A stretch of 64,000 nt of DNA from Torulaspora globosa (Eukaryota; Ascomycota; Saccharomycetes; Saccharomycetales; Saccharomycetaceae), in NCBI RefSeq assembly GCF_014133895.1, contig NC_050729.1:310001-374000 (forward strand). Direction: 5' to 3'. Shown here piece after piece: positions 20,069 through 33,847 of this stretch (its first letter is position 1; the number at the start of each line of letters is the position of its first letter). Under the pieces are notes generated by a model. The model saw only the letters and a program-made list of their open reading frames with translations, did no database searches and was not told where the DNA came from. The translations under genes were made by a program, and so were the position numbers.

Positions 20069-21170
20069 TCAAATAGGAACTCTTGTGTTAGTAATTTGAT
20101 CTTTAAGCTTTTCATCCCATTCTGAGGCCAATTTATCGAAGTAGTCGCGAACATCGCTGGCGCCTGTGCCGTCTACTTCTTGTGTCTTGATATATTCCTT
20201 GCCATTTTTATCAGTCGCTGATCCGTACTTTAGTCTTAGCTGTTCAGATTTAGCATTTGCCAAGGTCGCAACATAGACTGGAGCATTGGCAGCCTTGTAG
20301 CCATCAATGTTGTGCCATGGCGAGCCGATCCATCTAGCAATGTAAAATAGCAGAAGCATACCATAATAAGTGAAAAAATTCAGGTAAACAGAAAATGAGT
20401 GACTGATAAAGATACCAGGCTGAACGAGGTATTGCTGAATACCCTGATCTTTCATTTCTTCAAGCGTTCCCAAGTGAAGCAGATCCACCAGTCTCTTAGA
20501 GCCCTCATAAGTCGTATCGGACTTCAACATCTGAATATCTTGCAAAGAGTGAAACTTTGGATCAGACATCAAACTGGATACCCAAATCACCTTGGCCTTA
20601 CCGGCAGATAAGAGCGGTAAGATCTTGTGAATCAAATAATAAGGTCCAAACACATTTGCTTGGAAAACAAGTCCCAGATCGTCTGCTGACTTGACCCCGA
20701 CTCTCTGAATTCTATACGTTGGATTCGTCACTGACTCGATAACATTACTCATAACTTGCTTTGTAGCGCCAACCCAGTCAATGCCATCATAGACACCTTG
20801 CGCAGCATTGACAAAGAAGTAGTCAATTGCAGAGTACTTCTGGCTCAGATCATAGTAAGCATTCAAAATGCTTACCATATCTGTGAAATCAACCAGAAGA
20901 TAGTCATAATCAACAATTCCAGGTCTCTTCAGCTCTTTAACATGACTATCAATCAAACCGATAACTTCTCTCACACGAGGCAGGGTCCTCGAAGTAACAA
21001 CGATTGTCAACCTAGTTTCTGGATCCTCACTCTCGATCAGACGATATGCAATATTGAGTCCGAGATTGCTAGATGCTGGGTTAGTTAACGTTCGATGAAG
21101 CCATCAAGACTGTTTAGAACAGAACATACCTATTAGTACCGGTGATCACAGCTACCTTGCGTTCAGGCAT
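20069..21170 (-). CDS. ERG27: 3-keto sterol reductase Erg27; spliced (complement of 20069..21068 and 21130..21170)
   Basis: Erg27 reduces the 3-keto group in C-4 demethylation of ergosterol synthesis, at the ER with Erg25, Erg26 and Erg28. The open frame from 21010 starts at TTG inside the conserved part. Upstream, exon 1 (21170-21130) encodes MPERKVAVITGTN plus the first two bases of a Ser codon; exon 2 (from 21068) continues NLGLNIAYRLIESEDPETR. The joined NAD-binding motif TGTNSNLG is typical of this short-chain dehydrogenase. The YEGSK motif supplies the catalytic Tyr and Lys, and WVSS the likely Ser. The product is 346 residues (347 in S. cerevisiae). I recall no intron in S. cerevisiae ERG27. 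The ancestral neighbours APC9 (YLR102C) and MIM2 (YLR099W-A) are nearby. Confidence 0.95.
21069..21129 (-). other. Spliceosomal intron in ERG27
   Basis: The 61-base intron reads GTATGT at 21129-21124, contains the branch-point-like TTAACTAAC near its end, and closes with TAG (21071-21069). An earlier CAG is only a few bases from the branch site and would be out of phase. Splicing splits the Ser codon AG|C and restores TGTNSNLGLNI. Confidence 0.92.
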
Positions 21171-21481
21171 ATCGATTCCGCCTGCAAATATAGTCCAACT
21201 GACCACTGTGAAGCTTTAACTGACTGGTTCTTTCAAGCATATTTTTTATTTAATGCATCTCGTTTAGAACTCGCCCATGCCTAGTTACATGGTTAATCGA
21301 CTACAAAGATACCGAAACCTCTAAAACTATTTACTTCAGCTTTATTGACGGGATTGTCAAGCTCAGATGCTCGAGAAGTAGCGGAAAATGTATGTCGTAC
21401 CTCTGGCTGCTTGGAAGAGCCGAATCTGTGCAGCCTCTTGATTAACAAGCAGTATCGATGACTTCCAACCAACCGAAAAAG
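21171..21481. other. ERG27 promoter and MTC5 3' region
   Basis: This 311-base gap lies between the ERG27 ATG and the MTC5 stop. It contains TCGTTTAG at 21260-21267. I see no gene or RNA in it. Confidence 0.6.
21260..21267 (+). promoter_or_regulatory. Upc2/Ecm22-type element (AR1/SRE-like) before ERG27
   Basis: TCGTTTAG matches the anaerobic/sterol response core TCGTTYAG known from yeast Upc2 targets. It lies 90 bases before the ERG27 ATG, on the opposite strand to the gene. Sterol genes are typical Upc2 targets. Confidence 0.5.
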
Positions 21482-24400
21482 CTAGGTACAGGGAAAGACT
21501 TCAGGGCACCGACAGCGGCAGCCAGATGCACATTCTTGGCTACTTTGCCACCACTCTGTAGCGCATGCTGAGTGCATAATATGCTCACAGCTCTGGCATA
21601 CAAATATACTTCTAGTGACCTTGAGCCCACAGTAGTTGCAGTTTTGGAAAAGGGGTTTATCCCCTTCATTCTGTCGCCACGTCGTAACAATACCCCCATA
21701 GAGATCTCTATTCTCGTCTGCTATCTGAGGTTCGTAATCTGTACTGTCCTTCTTTGCGTCGAAACTTATTTTGATCATTTCAACCCTCTCAATCGGAAGC
21801 AGCCATCTCGATAGAAGCTTAGCGTACTGGTAACTGTATGATGCGAGTTTCCTTGCTTCAGGTGGATCCAGTAGATTTCTATTTGGATTTTCGATAGATT
21901 CAAGAACATCATCGTAAAGCAGCTGAACATAGACATCCGGTGTTTGAGCCTGAGTTCTGTGATTCCGCCCAGGCAGTGGAGGAGTTGTACCGGAAGGTTG
22001 CCCATTGTAGCTGTGGTGTCTCATGCTGAAGTAATCTTCTGACTTCACAGAAACGTCATCTGGCGAGTGTCTGCTCCTGTTTATCGCTTCTAGAGAGTTT
22101 GACGCTAAACTGCTCGAACAATGTGAGTGTAGATCTGTTCTAAACGAGCCTACGACATCGTTGGTACAAAAAGTCACCAAACTTTCCACTTTCTTCTTCA
22201 TAATCCGACTTTCGTGGTCTGTACTGTTCTTCGACTGATTCGGACAGAATTGATTCGCTACAACACAGAATAGCATTGCCAACATCTGCAGATTATTCTT
22301 CTGCTCAAAGTATTTGATGGCTTCCTTGACAAACCACTTGATTCCCATGGGATGATTATCCCATACCAGATCATAGGGGTCGTCTTCCTCTTTTTTCATT
22401 AACATATCTGACAGTACCTGCCAGCAGTGACTGATCTCTTCCATATTGTATTTCTCTGCCACAAGTGCGTTATTTCTAGTCATTTTCTCCAAATTCGAAT
22501 CCGTTAGTTGATACTCCAACGCCAGTTCTCTGCGGTCTGCTATCAAATGCTGGAAGTCCTTGAAGAAAATTATGTTCTTGAGCTTCTTCGATGAGTCCAA
22601 CGTTTTCGCTGAATCAGAGTGCATAGATCCGAATGGCTTTGAAAACTTTCCATGCAAGGCTGGCAACTTCGTTCGAACTACCATTTCATTTCTTAGTACG
22701 TCACACCAATCATCATCGAAATCATCGGAGGAGTATCCATCAGAGGATTGATCATCAGATGAGTAATTTGCACCTCTGGGAGCGCTCGAAAATCCTGCTA
22801 TTGTTTGGATGTAGCGTTTGGGCCTTGCTGTTTTCTCCAGCGCTCGGTTATCAGCAGACGTCTCATGAGACCCCCATAATTGGACCTCATTTTTGGAATG
22901 TCTTGGTTGTCTAGTATGCTCTTTTCCTCCTAGTCGAAGCATTGCCTGTTGCTTCTTTTCTAGCTGACTTTCGGATGCAAAGAAGCACAGAAGCTGCCCC
23001 GTTGGAGACCATACCGCACCACACTCGTTAGGCACAGGAGTGCTATCAAAAGATAGATCTCTTTTATCAGAGGCCCTGAAAGGTTGATTATCACTAGTGG
23101 CCAGTGCATCTTTGATATTATCACTTTCTGAATCTGATGACGCATCTGTAAAGATCTGCGACGAATTCTCCGAGCTTGGAACAGAAGACAAATTATCAAA
23201 GCCGATGTGATCAGTGATCTCAAAATTGAGAAGTGGCTCAACTTCCTGCGACAAGTCATCCAGATTAATCGATTCCCCAAGGAGATGTCTCAAGCAAGGC
23301 TCTAAGCAATACAGTCCTGAATCGGTATACTTCTGAGAAATTTCTTTCAATCTTCCGATAATTTTCTGTGCTTGCTCTGATGATAAGCTACCGCTATCCT
23401 CTATTTTGAAAGAAGGAGCGCACCCTCTCGAAGGATAATTCCTTGGCACGCTAACTTCCACTCTCAAGAAAACATACCCCTCTGGGTTGGTCTCAGACCA
23501 TGGCCCATTCAAATTGAGAATCAGCTCACCTGTTGAGACTGAAATTTTCTCGAAGACAATCTTGGGAAATTTATGTCCAATAGAACTGACTTCTTCCCCA
23601 AGGTTTTGTATAGAACGCTCCGAGAAGATGTTATCCGTAGAGGCTGTGTGGTTCATTCTCACGCCCGACAGCCAAGTAATATAGTTGACGTCATTCTTCT
23701 TGCTCAATCCAGACGTTGTCACAAAGGTCTCCTTCCTTCGTCTATTATTGTTCCCCGGCTCAAAATGTTGCTCATCGTGTTCTCTGTTGTACGTAGCGTA
23801 CTCATAGTTGGGCAATTTTTCCTCAAGCCTTTTGCCTCGTTCGAAGTTCACTTTACTATATATCATTTCAGGAACAGGCCATAACCGCAGGTCGCAGTCT
23901 TTCGACCAGGTAACCAGCTGAAACTCCCTCTCATCAAGCAGCGTATCAGTGCGATTTCTTGATCTCCAGAGAAAGTCTATCACCCGATCTGAGTGACCTT
24001 TGAAAGCATAAATGGGTTGCAACTTCGAATCGTTATCTGAAGCGTTTTGGTCCTTTAGGCTAGCTAAGTAGATCGAATTTCCACCGCCGATTGTCGGGAG
24101 TAGACAACAGCCCTCCCCAAAGGGCAAATATCTGCCCCTCCACACCGGGAAATCTGCTCGAATGGTCTTTTTCAACTCTGAACCGCTTGTGGAATAATCC
24201 CAAAATTTCACTGTCCCATCATTCGAAGCTGTCATGATCTCATGGCTCTTGAATCGATTAAAATCAACACTGTTCACACCACTTTTGTGTCCCACCAACT
24301 TAGCTAATGGTGTCGATCCTTTTCTGAGATCCCAGATGGATATATCATTTGCATGAGCGGATGCCAGCACGTTCTGATCCTTGAAACTCCATTTGACCTG

Positions 24401-24886
24401 AGAAGCTCCGGCAAACCAATCTCTAGTAGTGTAAAATGGTCTACCGGGGCTTCGCATGTCCCAGGCATGCACGTAAGTGTCCACCGAGCAGGTCGCTAGG
24501 ATATCTGGGCGCTGCGAATTGAAGTTAATATCTGTTATAGCTCGGAAATGCTTGTGCAACACATGTTCAATGGCATCAGATGAGGACCTTGCCAAATTCC
24601 AAATGATAGCTTTCTGGTTCGAAGTCGAAATGACCCAATGGGGTTTGGCTGGATGGGGACACCACTGGACATCAGCGACTTGCCATGGCGTAACATGCCG
24701 AAGCCATCGAGGAGGCGAGAAAGGATCATCTAGATCAATGACGTGTAAGCCTTGTCTGCTAGCCAACACCACATCCCTTCCCGACGGGTTTATCGAGATA
24801 GCATTCACATCACCGTCAACTCTCAAAGAGAGCGATTTGCCGAATGTCGGCGACTCGTAGGGATCCTCACCAACATGGCCTGCCAT
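21482..24886 (-). CDS. MTC5: SEA/GATOR complex subunit Mtc5 (Sea3)
   Basis: This is a subunit of the vacuole-associated SEA complex, related to WDR59 of GATOR2, which tunes TORC1 signalling to amino acids. The 1134 residues compare with 1148 in S. cerevisiae. An N-terminal WD40 propeller is shown by VHAWDMRSP, ISIWDLRKG and VKFWDYSTS within the first 250 residues. An RWD domain follows at about 440-545. The acidic, Ser-rich centre is low complexity. The C-terminus has RING-like zinc ligands (CNYCGLKVT, FVCQSCEHIMHSAC, then CRCRCPEVF). The ATG at 24886 is the first in frame. It is followed downstream by ERG27 and preceded by ARO1, as YDR128W follows YDR127W. Confidence 0.95.
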   Translation of the reverse strand: MAGHVGEDPYESPTFGKSLSLRVDGDVNAISINPSGRDVVLASRQGLHVIDLDDPFSPPRWLRHVTPWQVADVQWCPHPAKPHWVISTSNQKAIIWNLARSSSDAIEHVLHKHFRAITDINFNSQRPDILATCSVDTYVHAWDMRSPGRPFYTTRDWFAGASQVKWSFKDQNVLASAHANDISIWDLRKGSTPLAKLVGHKSGVNSVDFNRFKSHEIMTASNDGTVKFWDYSTSGSELKKTIRADFPVWRGRYLPFGEGCCLLPTIGGGNSIYLASLKDQNASDNDSKLQPIYAFKGHSDRVIDFLWRSRNRTDTLLDEREFQLVTWSKDCDLRLWPVPEMIYSKVNFERGKRLEEKLPNYEYATYNREHDEQHFEPGNNNRRRKETFVTTSGLSKKNDVNYITWLSGVRMNHTASTDNIFSERSIQNLGEEVSSIGHKFPKIVFEKISVSTGELILNLNGPWSETNPEGYVFLRVEVSVPRNYPSRGCAPSFKIEDSGSLSSEQAQKIIGRLKEISQKYTDSGLYCLEPCLRHLLGESINLDDLSQEVEPLLNFEITDHIGFDNLSSVPSSENSSQIFTDASSDSESDNIKDALATSDNQPFRASDKRDLSFDSTPVPNECGAVWSPTGQLLCFFASESQLEKKQQAMLRLGGKEHTRQPRHSKNEVQLWGSHETSADNRALEKTARPKRYIQTIAGFSSAPRGANYSSDDQSSDGYSSDDFDDDWCDVLRNEMVVRTKLPALHGKFSKPFGSMHSDSAKTLDSSKKLKNIIFFKDFQHLIADRRELALEYQLTDSNLEKMTRNNALVAEKYNMEEISHCWQVLSDMLMKKEEDDPYDLVWDNHPMGIKWFVKEAIKYFEQKNNLQMLAMLFCVVANQFCPNQSKNSTDHESRIMKKKVESLVTFCTNDVVGSFRTDLHSHCSSSLASNSLEAINRSRHSPDDVSVKSEDYFSMRHHSYNGQPSGTTPPLPGRNHRTQAQTPDVYVQLLYDDVLESIENPNRNLLDPPEARKLASYSYQYAKLLSRWLLPIERVEMIKISFDAKKDSTDYEPQIADENRDLYGGIVTTWRQNEGDKPLFQNCNYCGLKVTRSIFVCQSCEHIMHSACATEWWQSSQECASGCRCRCPEVFPCT

Positions 24887-25156
24887 AGTAGGTTAGAACG
24901 CCCGATTGTTGCTTAGCCGATAGCTTTGTAAGAGTTGTCTAACTGAACAACCTCCATGTTTCATACTCAAAAACTCAAGATCACATGGATAGTAGTCTTG
25001 AAGATTGCAAGATGTGGTGAGCCACTGTGACCTCCCAAATTATCGTTCGTGGCTGTATATACGCTTGTCTTTAGAAATTATCTGTAAGAACGTTTAAGCG
25101 TATGGCTACGCTTGTATACTGCTATATCATAATGGCGAGGCGCGGTATCTAGTTTT

Positions 25157-29956
<4,800 letters not shown>

Positions 29957-30077
29957 TCAATTCCTCTTGTAACTTCGCTAAAATTGTCAAAAGTTGATGA
30001 AGTGATGTGTTGCTTAAAGTTGGTGCAACTCGCACCGTCAGGGCCTTGCGAACCAACAAGAGAAAAATTTTCTCTAA

Positions 30078-30083
30078 GAGTCA
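30078..30083 (-). promoter_or_regulatory. Gcn4 core site before ARO1
   Basis: GAGTCA on the plus strand reads TGACTC on the gene's strand, 158 bases before the ARO1 ATG. ARO1 is under general amino acid control by Gcn4 in S. cerevisiae. Confidence 0.5.
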
Positions 30084-30105
30084 TCATCTGGAGTTCTGGA
30101 GAAAC

Positions 30106-31083
30106 TCACGTGCAGAGCCGCTTGAGATTCTGCCACAGGGATCCGTAATCGTAGATGTTGGGTATCTGCGATGGGTCTCGAATGAGCTTGTAGTTCTTGA
30201 GGGCATACGCCTTGTCGTCGTAGGCATTCGTGCTGAAAAACTCGGCCGGATTGTGAGCGGCTCTGATAAACCATTCGCCTTGCGGCGTCCTGACCAGCGA
30301 GCCCTCTCTCATAATTTGCTGGATGGTGTACCACTTATCTCTCTCGTTGGTTGTCATGCCGTCGCTGACCAGCTGCAGTTGCAATGCGGTGAACACGCCG
30401 CATATGACGGCAAAGGTACCGCACAGAATCATGAATATCACAGTGCTTCGAGTATACCGCTCAGAACCGGTGACTGAGATTTGTAGGACCCTCAGAAACC
30501 CGTAGGAAAGCGATGCCACGTTGGCAAGCAGAAACGAAAAGAAGTAGACGTAGTTTCCCTTGCCGATGCAGTTGTTAACCCATATGCAGTGATGATCTGC
30601 CACGAGGACGCAGGCTTGGCATATGTTGCAATGCTTAGAGCGGGCGGGTTTCCTGAGATGGCATGTGCGGCAAGTGATGCCGGGGTAATAAATGATGCCG
30701 TCGGGCTCGTACTGGTCCGGAAAGCCTGGCAGGTGGCTTCTAGTGGTTTCTGGTGTTACGATCATGCTCAGGAATCCCAAAACCGGTGTAATAAGCAGCA
30801 GAATCGGAATAACAGCGACCTTTTCAATCAGCCAGAGGCGACCTTGAACTGCAGGCAACACCTGTTGAATCAGCACATAGACGATGTAACCATACAGGGA
30901 CATGTAGAAACACGGCACTAGGTAGAACTTCCATTGGTACCGCTGGTCATCTTGCAGCAGCGGCTTGAATATACGGGTATAATACCACGAAAAGGGCGAC
31001 TTAGCCTTATAAAATGGAGAGAGCAGAAGAACTACAGCCTGTAGCACTGCTGCCAGAAGTAGGATTACACCGAAGCAGCCCAT
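30106..31083 (-). CDS. SWF1: DHHC palmitoyltransferase Swf1
   Basis: Swf1 is an ER membrane protein acyltransferase that palmitoylates membrane-proximal cysteines of SNAREs and other single-span proteins. The 325 residues compare with 336 in S. cerevisiae. Hydrophobic segments occur at the N-terminus (VILLLAAVLQAVVLLLS), at about 50-70 and 80-110, and after the catalytic region. The zinc-bound DHHC cysteine-rich domain reads CRTCHLRKPARSKHCNICQA and then VLVADHHCIWVNNCIGKGNY, with the catalytic Cys in DHHC. The ATG at 31083 is the first in frame. It lies directly upstream of ARO1 on the same strand, as YDR126W and YDR127W do. Confidence 0.96.
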   Translation of the reverse strand: MGCFGVILLLAAVLQAVVLLLSPFYKAKSPFSWYYTRIFKPLLQDDQRYQWKFYLVPCFYMSLYGYIVYVLIQQVLPAVQGRLWLIEKVAVIPILLLITPVLGFLSMIVTPETTRSHLPGFPDQYEPDGIIYYPGITCRTCHLRKPARSKHCNICQACVLVADHHCIWVNNCIGKGNYVYFFSFLLANVASLSYGFLRVLQISVTGSERYTRSTVIFMILCGTFAVICGVFTALQLQLVSDGMTTNERDKWYTIQQIMREGSLVRTPQGEWFIRAAHNPAEFFSTNAYDDKAYALKNYKLIRDPSQIPNIYDYGSLWQNLKRLCT

Positions 31084-31307
31084 AACGCTTCTTGCGACAG
31101 CTTATCTAGCAGGGTCCCTGTCTGGCCTAACTGTAGTTCGCGTCGATCTATCGCCTACATGAGAGATGAGATGTAAAACTTGGGTTACTCGATCTTGGAT
31201 CAACCACGCCAAATTGAAACGGGGTGGTATCTGCATTGCAAGAAACTGACTGGGTTAAGCACTAATTGAAAGTCAAGGTACGCCTTCAGCATTCAACGAG
31301 ATCTAAA

Positions 31308-31886
31308 ATGTCGAGTACCGTAAACCTCGAGCTTCCTGCAAGGCCAAATAGCCTGGAGACAGTCATAAGGATGCTCGAACATCTTTATGCAGTGACTCTG
31401 GGGCGAGCATTTTATCTAAACTCCGTCTCTTTGAGTGCCTCGACCATACAGAAATGCTGTGAGAGCTTCTGGCACAATGACAGCACGGAGGCAGTCAGCG
31501 ACCATGAATTGGACCTTGCGAGGGTGCGATCTATGGTTCAGTTCACCAGGTTGATTAAGGACCTTGAAGAGAGCCCGGCCGATCAATACATACTCCTCAA
31601 TCTACGCGAAAGGCTGCGGTTCATGTCCCCATTCGTGAACTCAAGCAGGACCGGCCAATCAAGAGCCACTAGGCAGGATAGTGCTGAACGCGATTTCCTG
31701 TTAATAGACCAAAGAACGATGACGCTATCCGCGATTACTAGTCTACTCAAGCTGTGCCAGATCCTGGCGCCCAACTACAAGAGCAGTTCGCTCTGTCAGC
31801 CAATCATTAACGGCATTCAGGAGCACTTCATTAGGCCGTACTCTCTCATCCTCTGGAGCCGGGCAAGAAGAGATCTACTCGCGTAA
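31308..31886 (+). CDS. Unrecognised protein of about 192 residues
   Basis: I do not recognise this gene. The open frame extends back to TTG 31266, but the first ATG is at 31308 in the good yeast context aaaATGtcg, giving MSSTVNLELPARPNSLETV. The protein looks mainly helical, with leucine-rich stretches such as LETVIRMLEHLYAVTLGRAF and TLSAITSLLKLCQILA and a conserved-looking end HFIRPYSLILWSRARRDLLA. I see no signal peptide, zinc motif or clear membrane span. It is divergent from SWF1 (224-base gap) and converges on MIM2 60 bases away. No gene at this position in S. cerevisiae comes to mind, so it may be an ancestral gene lost there or too diverged to recognise. Codon use and compact spacing support a real gene. 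Confidence 0.7.
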   Translation: MSSTVNLELPARPNSLETVIRMLEHLYAVTLGRAFYLNSVSLSASTIQKCCESFWHNDSTEAVSDHELDLARVRSMVQFTRLIKDLEESPADQYILLNLRERLRFMSPFVNSSRTGQSRATRQDSAERDFLLIDQRTMTLSAITSLLKLCQILAPNYKSSSLCQPIINGIQEHFIRPYSLILWSRARRDLLA

Positions 31887-31946
31887 GGTGTTCTTCTATG
31901 TATGGTGCGCGCTACGTACACTGAACAGCGCTCTTCGCGGTATTAT

Positions 31947-32402
31947 CTATCGCCACAGATACTCCATTACATGCTGCCATATCACTTTAGCCGTTCGCCT
32001 TCCCATGAATTTGCCTATCAATGGTAGCAGCACCCAATTCAGCACCTTACTCAGCTGTTCCAGCGATTCTTCCCATTGTTGCTGCGCATCCAGCAGCTGC
32101 GACCGGAGTATATCGTCCAACTCGTCGCTCCCGAACTCAGAACTTCCGTCCTCACTAGTGTCAACGTCCTCATCGTCCATCTCAATCTCTGCTTCCTGGA
32201 GATCCAGCTCTTCTATCTCGAACCCATTGCTCGAGTGTCGCACCACTTCCACTTCCTCGACTTCCCTCAGTGATTGCAGCAGGTCGAACGAATTGCCACC
32301 ACTCATATCAGCCTCTAAATCGGCTTCCTCTGTCGACTCCTGGCTATTCTTATAGCTTGTATTTGTCAGCCTAGAAAGCCAAGCCGGAAATTGCAGCCAC
32401 AT
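31947..32402 (-). CDS. MIM2: Mitochondrial import protein Mim2
   Basis: Mim2 works with Mim1 in the mitochondrial outer membrane to insert helical outer-membrane proteins. The C-terminal part (LLDAQQQWEESLEQLSKVLN, then WVLLPLIGKFMGRRTAKVIW) matches the family core: an amphipathic segment followed by one membrane span. An acidic stretch (about residues 60-95) precedes it. The full frame from ATG 32402 gives 151 residues, longer than the 87 recalled for S. cerevisiae. A second ATG at 32306 would give 119 residues and is a plausible alternative. The location between an ICT1-type gene and the ERG27 side agrees with YLR099W-A. The gene is only 87 bases from the divergent ECM18/ICT1 gene. Confidence 0.9.
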   Translation of the reverse strand: MWLQFPAWLSRLTNTSYKNSQESTEEADLEADMSGGNSFDLLQSLREVEEVEVVRHSSNGFEIEELDLQEAEIEMDDEDVDTSEDGSSEFGSDELDDILRSQLLDAQQQWEESLEQLSKVLNWVLLPLIGKFMGRRTAKVIWQHVMEYLWR

Positions 32403-32489
32403 GGTAGTGACGAAAAAGGTTCAAGATTTGCAAAGATCTAAATTCAAGGAGTTTCGATTCAATTCGCCACTTTCTTTGGTTGGCTGTGT

Positions 32490-33785
32490 ATGGTGATATC
32501 GGTCAGGCCCGGCTTCTATATTAGAGGGTTTTCCAGCGCCAGGACTGCTGTCAAAGACTACAGCTTGCAAGCGAAGATCGTTAAACGGTTATTGAACCCA
32601 CCAGTAAATCTCAGTGAGGAGGAACAGAGGGCTAGACCAACAATTAGAATGTGGCTTTCTCGCTGGAACGACACCAAGGAGACTGAGCGAGAATTGAAGG
32701 AATTCCAGGACAAGATCATGCAGGATGTTCAAGTGGCTGGGACTAAAGAAAATGAGCTGTCAGCAGACGGGATAAATCAATGGCATTTTCATAACTCTAC
32801 GGCTTCCAAGATTACCACCCCTACGCTGTTGGTTCACGGGTATGCTGCTTCTTCAATGGCTTACTACAGAACTTTCAGCGGGCTGTCGGAGAATATTCGC
32901 GATCTGTATGCAATAGACTTGCCTGCAAACGGTCTCTCGAAAGATCTGCCCTTTAAGGCTCCAAAACAAGAACCGCAACCTCTCAAGGTAAAGTATATTG
33001 ATGAAGACAAGTTCAGTATTCCCTGTGAGATCGATGTGCAACGGAATAAGGAGATAATTGAACATTGCGAAAACTACTATCTGGATAAGATTGAAGACTG
33101 GAGAAAGATGAATAGATTGGAAAAAATAAATCTTGTCGGACACTCCTACGGGGGTTATCTTTCCTTCAAGTACGCTTTGAAATACCCATCTTCGGTTGAG
33201 AAGCTCTGTCTCGTATCGCCAGCAGGGGTCGAGAGCAGCATATTTTCTATCAACAACAAGTTCAATGCAAAAGAGACCTATACGCTGGACATGGAAGATC
33301 CTTCCTCCAAGTTTTACCTCCGTAAGCGGCAGGTGCCCGCGTTCATATTCAAGAACCAATCTGACATTCTGAGATGGATGGGGCCTCTTGGAGCTAAATT
33401 AACTTGGAGCTACATCACGTCAGCTTACAAACGTCTGCCTACCGTGGAGTATAAAGAATACTTATTCGAGCTTATCTACGGCAGAGGCGGGATCCCTTTG
33501 ACCGCGAGACAGATCTTCACCACACTGTTCACCAGGCACTTGCTTGCGAGAGACCCGATTATGGACTCTTTGGATAAGCTGCAAGCCAAGAACGTGCTGC
33601 TGCTGTACGGCCATCACGATTGGATGAACAAATTTGCCGGATATAAGATGGTAGAACGCTTGAACAGTTCACGCAGAGACACGAGCGCCGATTATATGGA
33701 GGTGCCCGAAGCTGGCCACAACTTGATGTTGGATAATCCTCAGTTCTTCAATAACAGTTTGATAGAATTTTTGTCCACTAAGTAA
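32490..33785 (+). CDS. ECM18: Alpha/beta-hydrolase of the Ecm18/Ict1 (ABHD4/5-like) family
   Basis: This is the single pre-duplication counterpart of the S. cerevisiae pair ECM18 (YDR125C) and ICT1 (YLR099C). The family acts on lysophospholipids; Ict1 is reported as a lysophosphatidic acid acyltransferase. The 431 residues start MVISVRPGFYIRGFSSARTA, a basic, Arg/Ser-rich mitochondrial-type presequence. The nucleophile elbow GHSYGG has Ser219, and GHNLMLD near the C-terminus gives His410 in an HxxxxD motif. LLVHGYAASSMAYYRTFSGL forms the oxyanion region. The symbol could equally be ICT1, and which substrate it prefers cannot be told from the sequence. Confidence 0.93.
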   Translation: MVISVRPGFYIRGFSSARTAVKDYSLQAKIVKRLLNPPVNLSEEEQRARPTIRMWLSRWNDTKETERELKEFQDKIMQDVQVAGTKENELSADGINQWHFHNSTASKITTPTLLVHGYAASSMAYYRTFSGLSENIRDLYAIDLPANGLSKDLPFKAPKQEPQPLKVKYIDEDKFSIPCEIDVQRNKEIIEHCENYYLDKIEDWRKMNRLEKINLVGHSYGGYLSFKYALKYPSSVEKLCLVSPAGVESSIFSINNKFNAKETYTLDMEDPSSKFYLRKRQVPAFIFKNQSDILRWMGPLGAKLTWSYITSAYKRLPTVEYKEYLFELIYGRGGIPLTARQIFTTLFTRHLLARDPIMDSLDKLQAKNVLLLYGHHDWMNKFAGYKMVERLNSSRRDTSADYMEVPEAGHNLMLDNPQFFNNSLIEFLSTK

Positions 33786-33847
33786 CCTATGTCTTGTAAA
33801 TATTATACGGAATCATAACACATTACCGTCTATTGCGTCTGGCTTAC

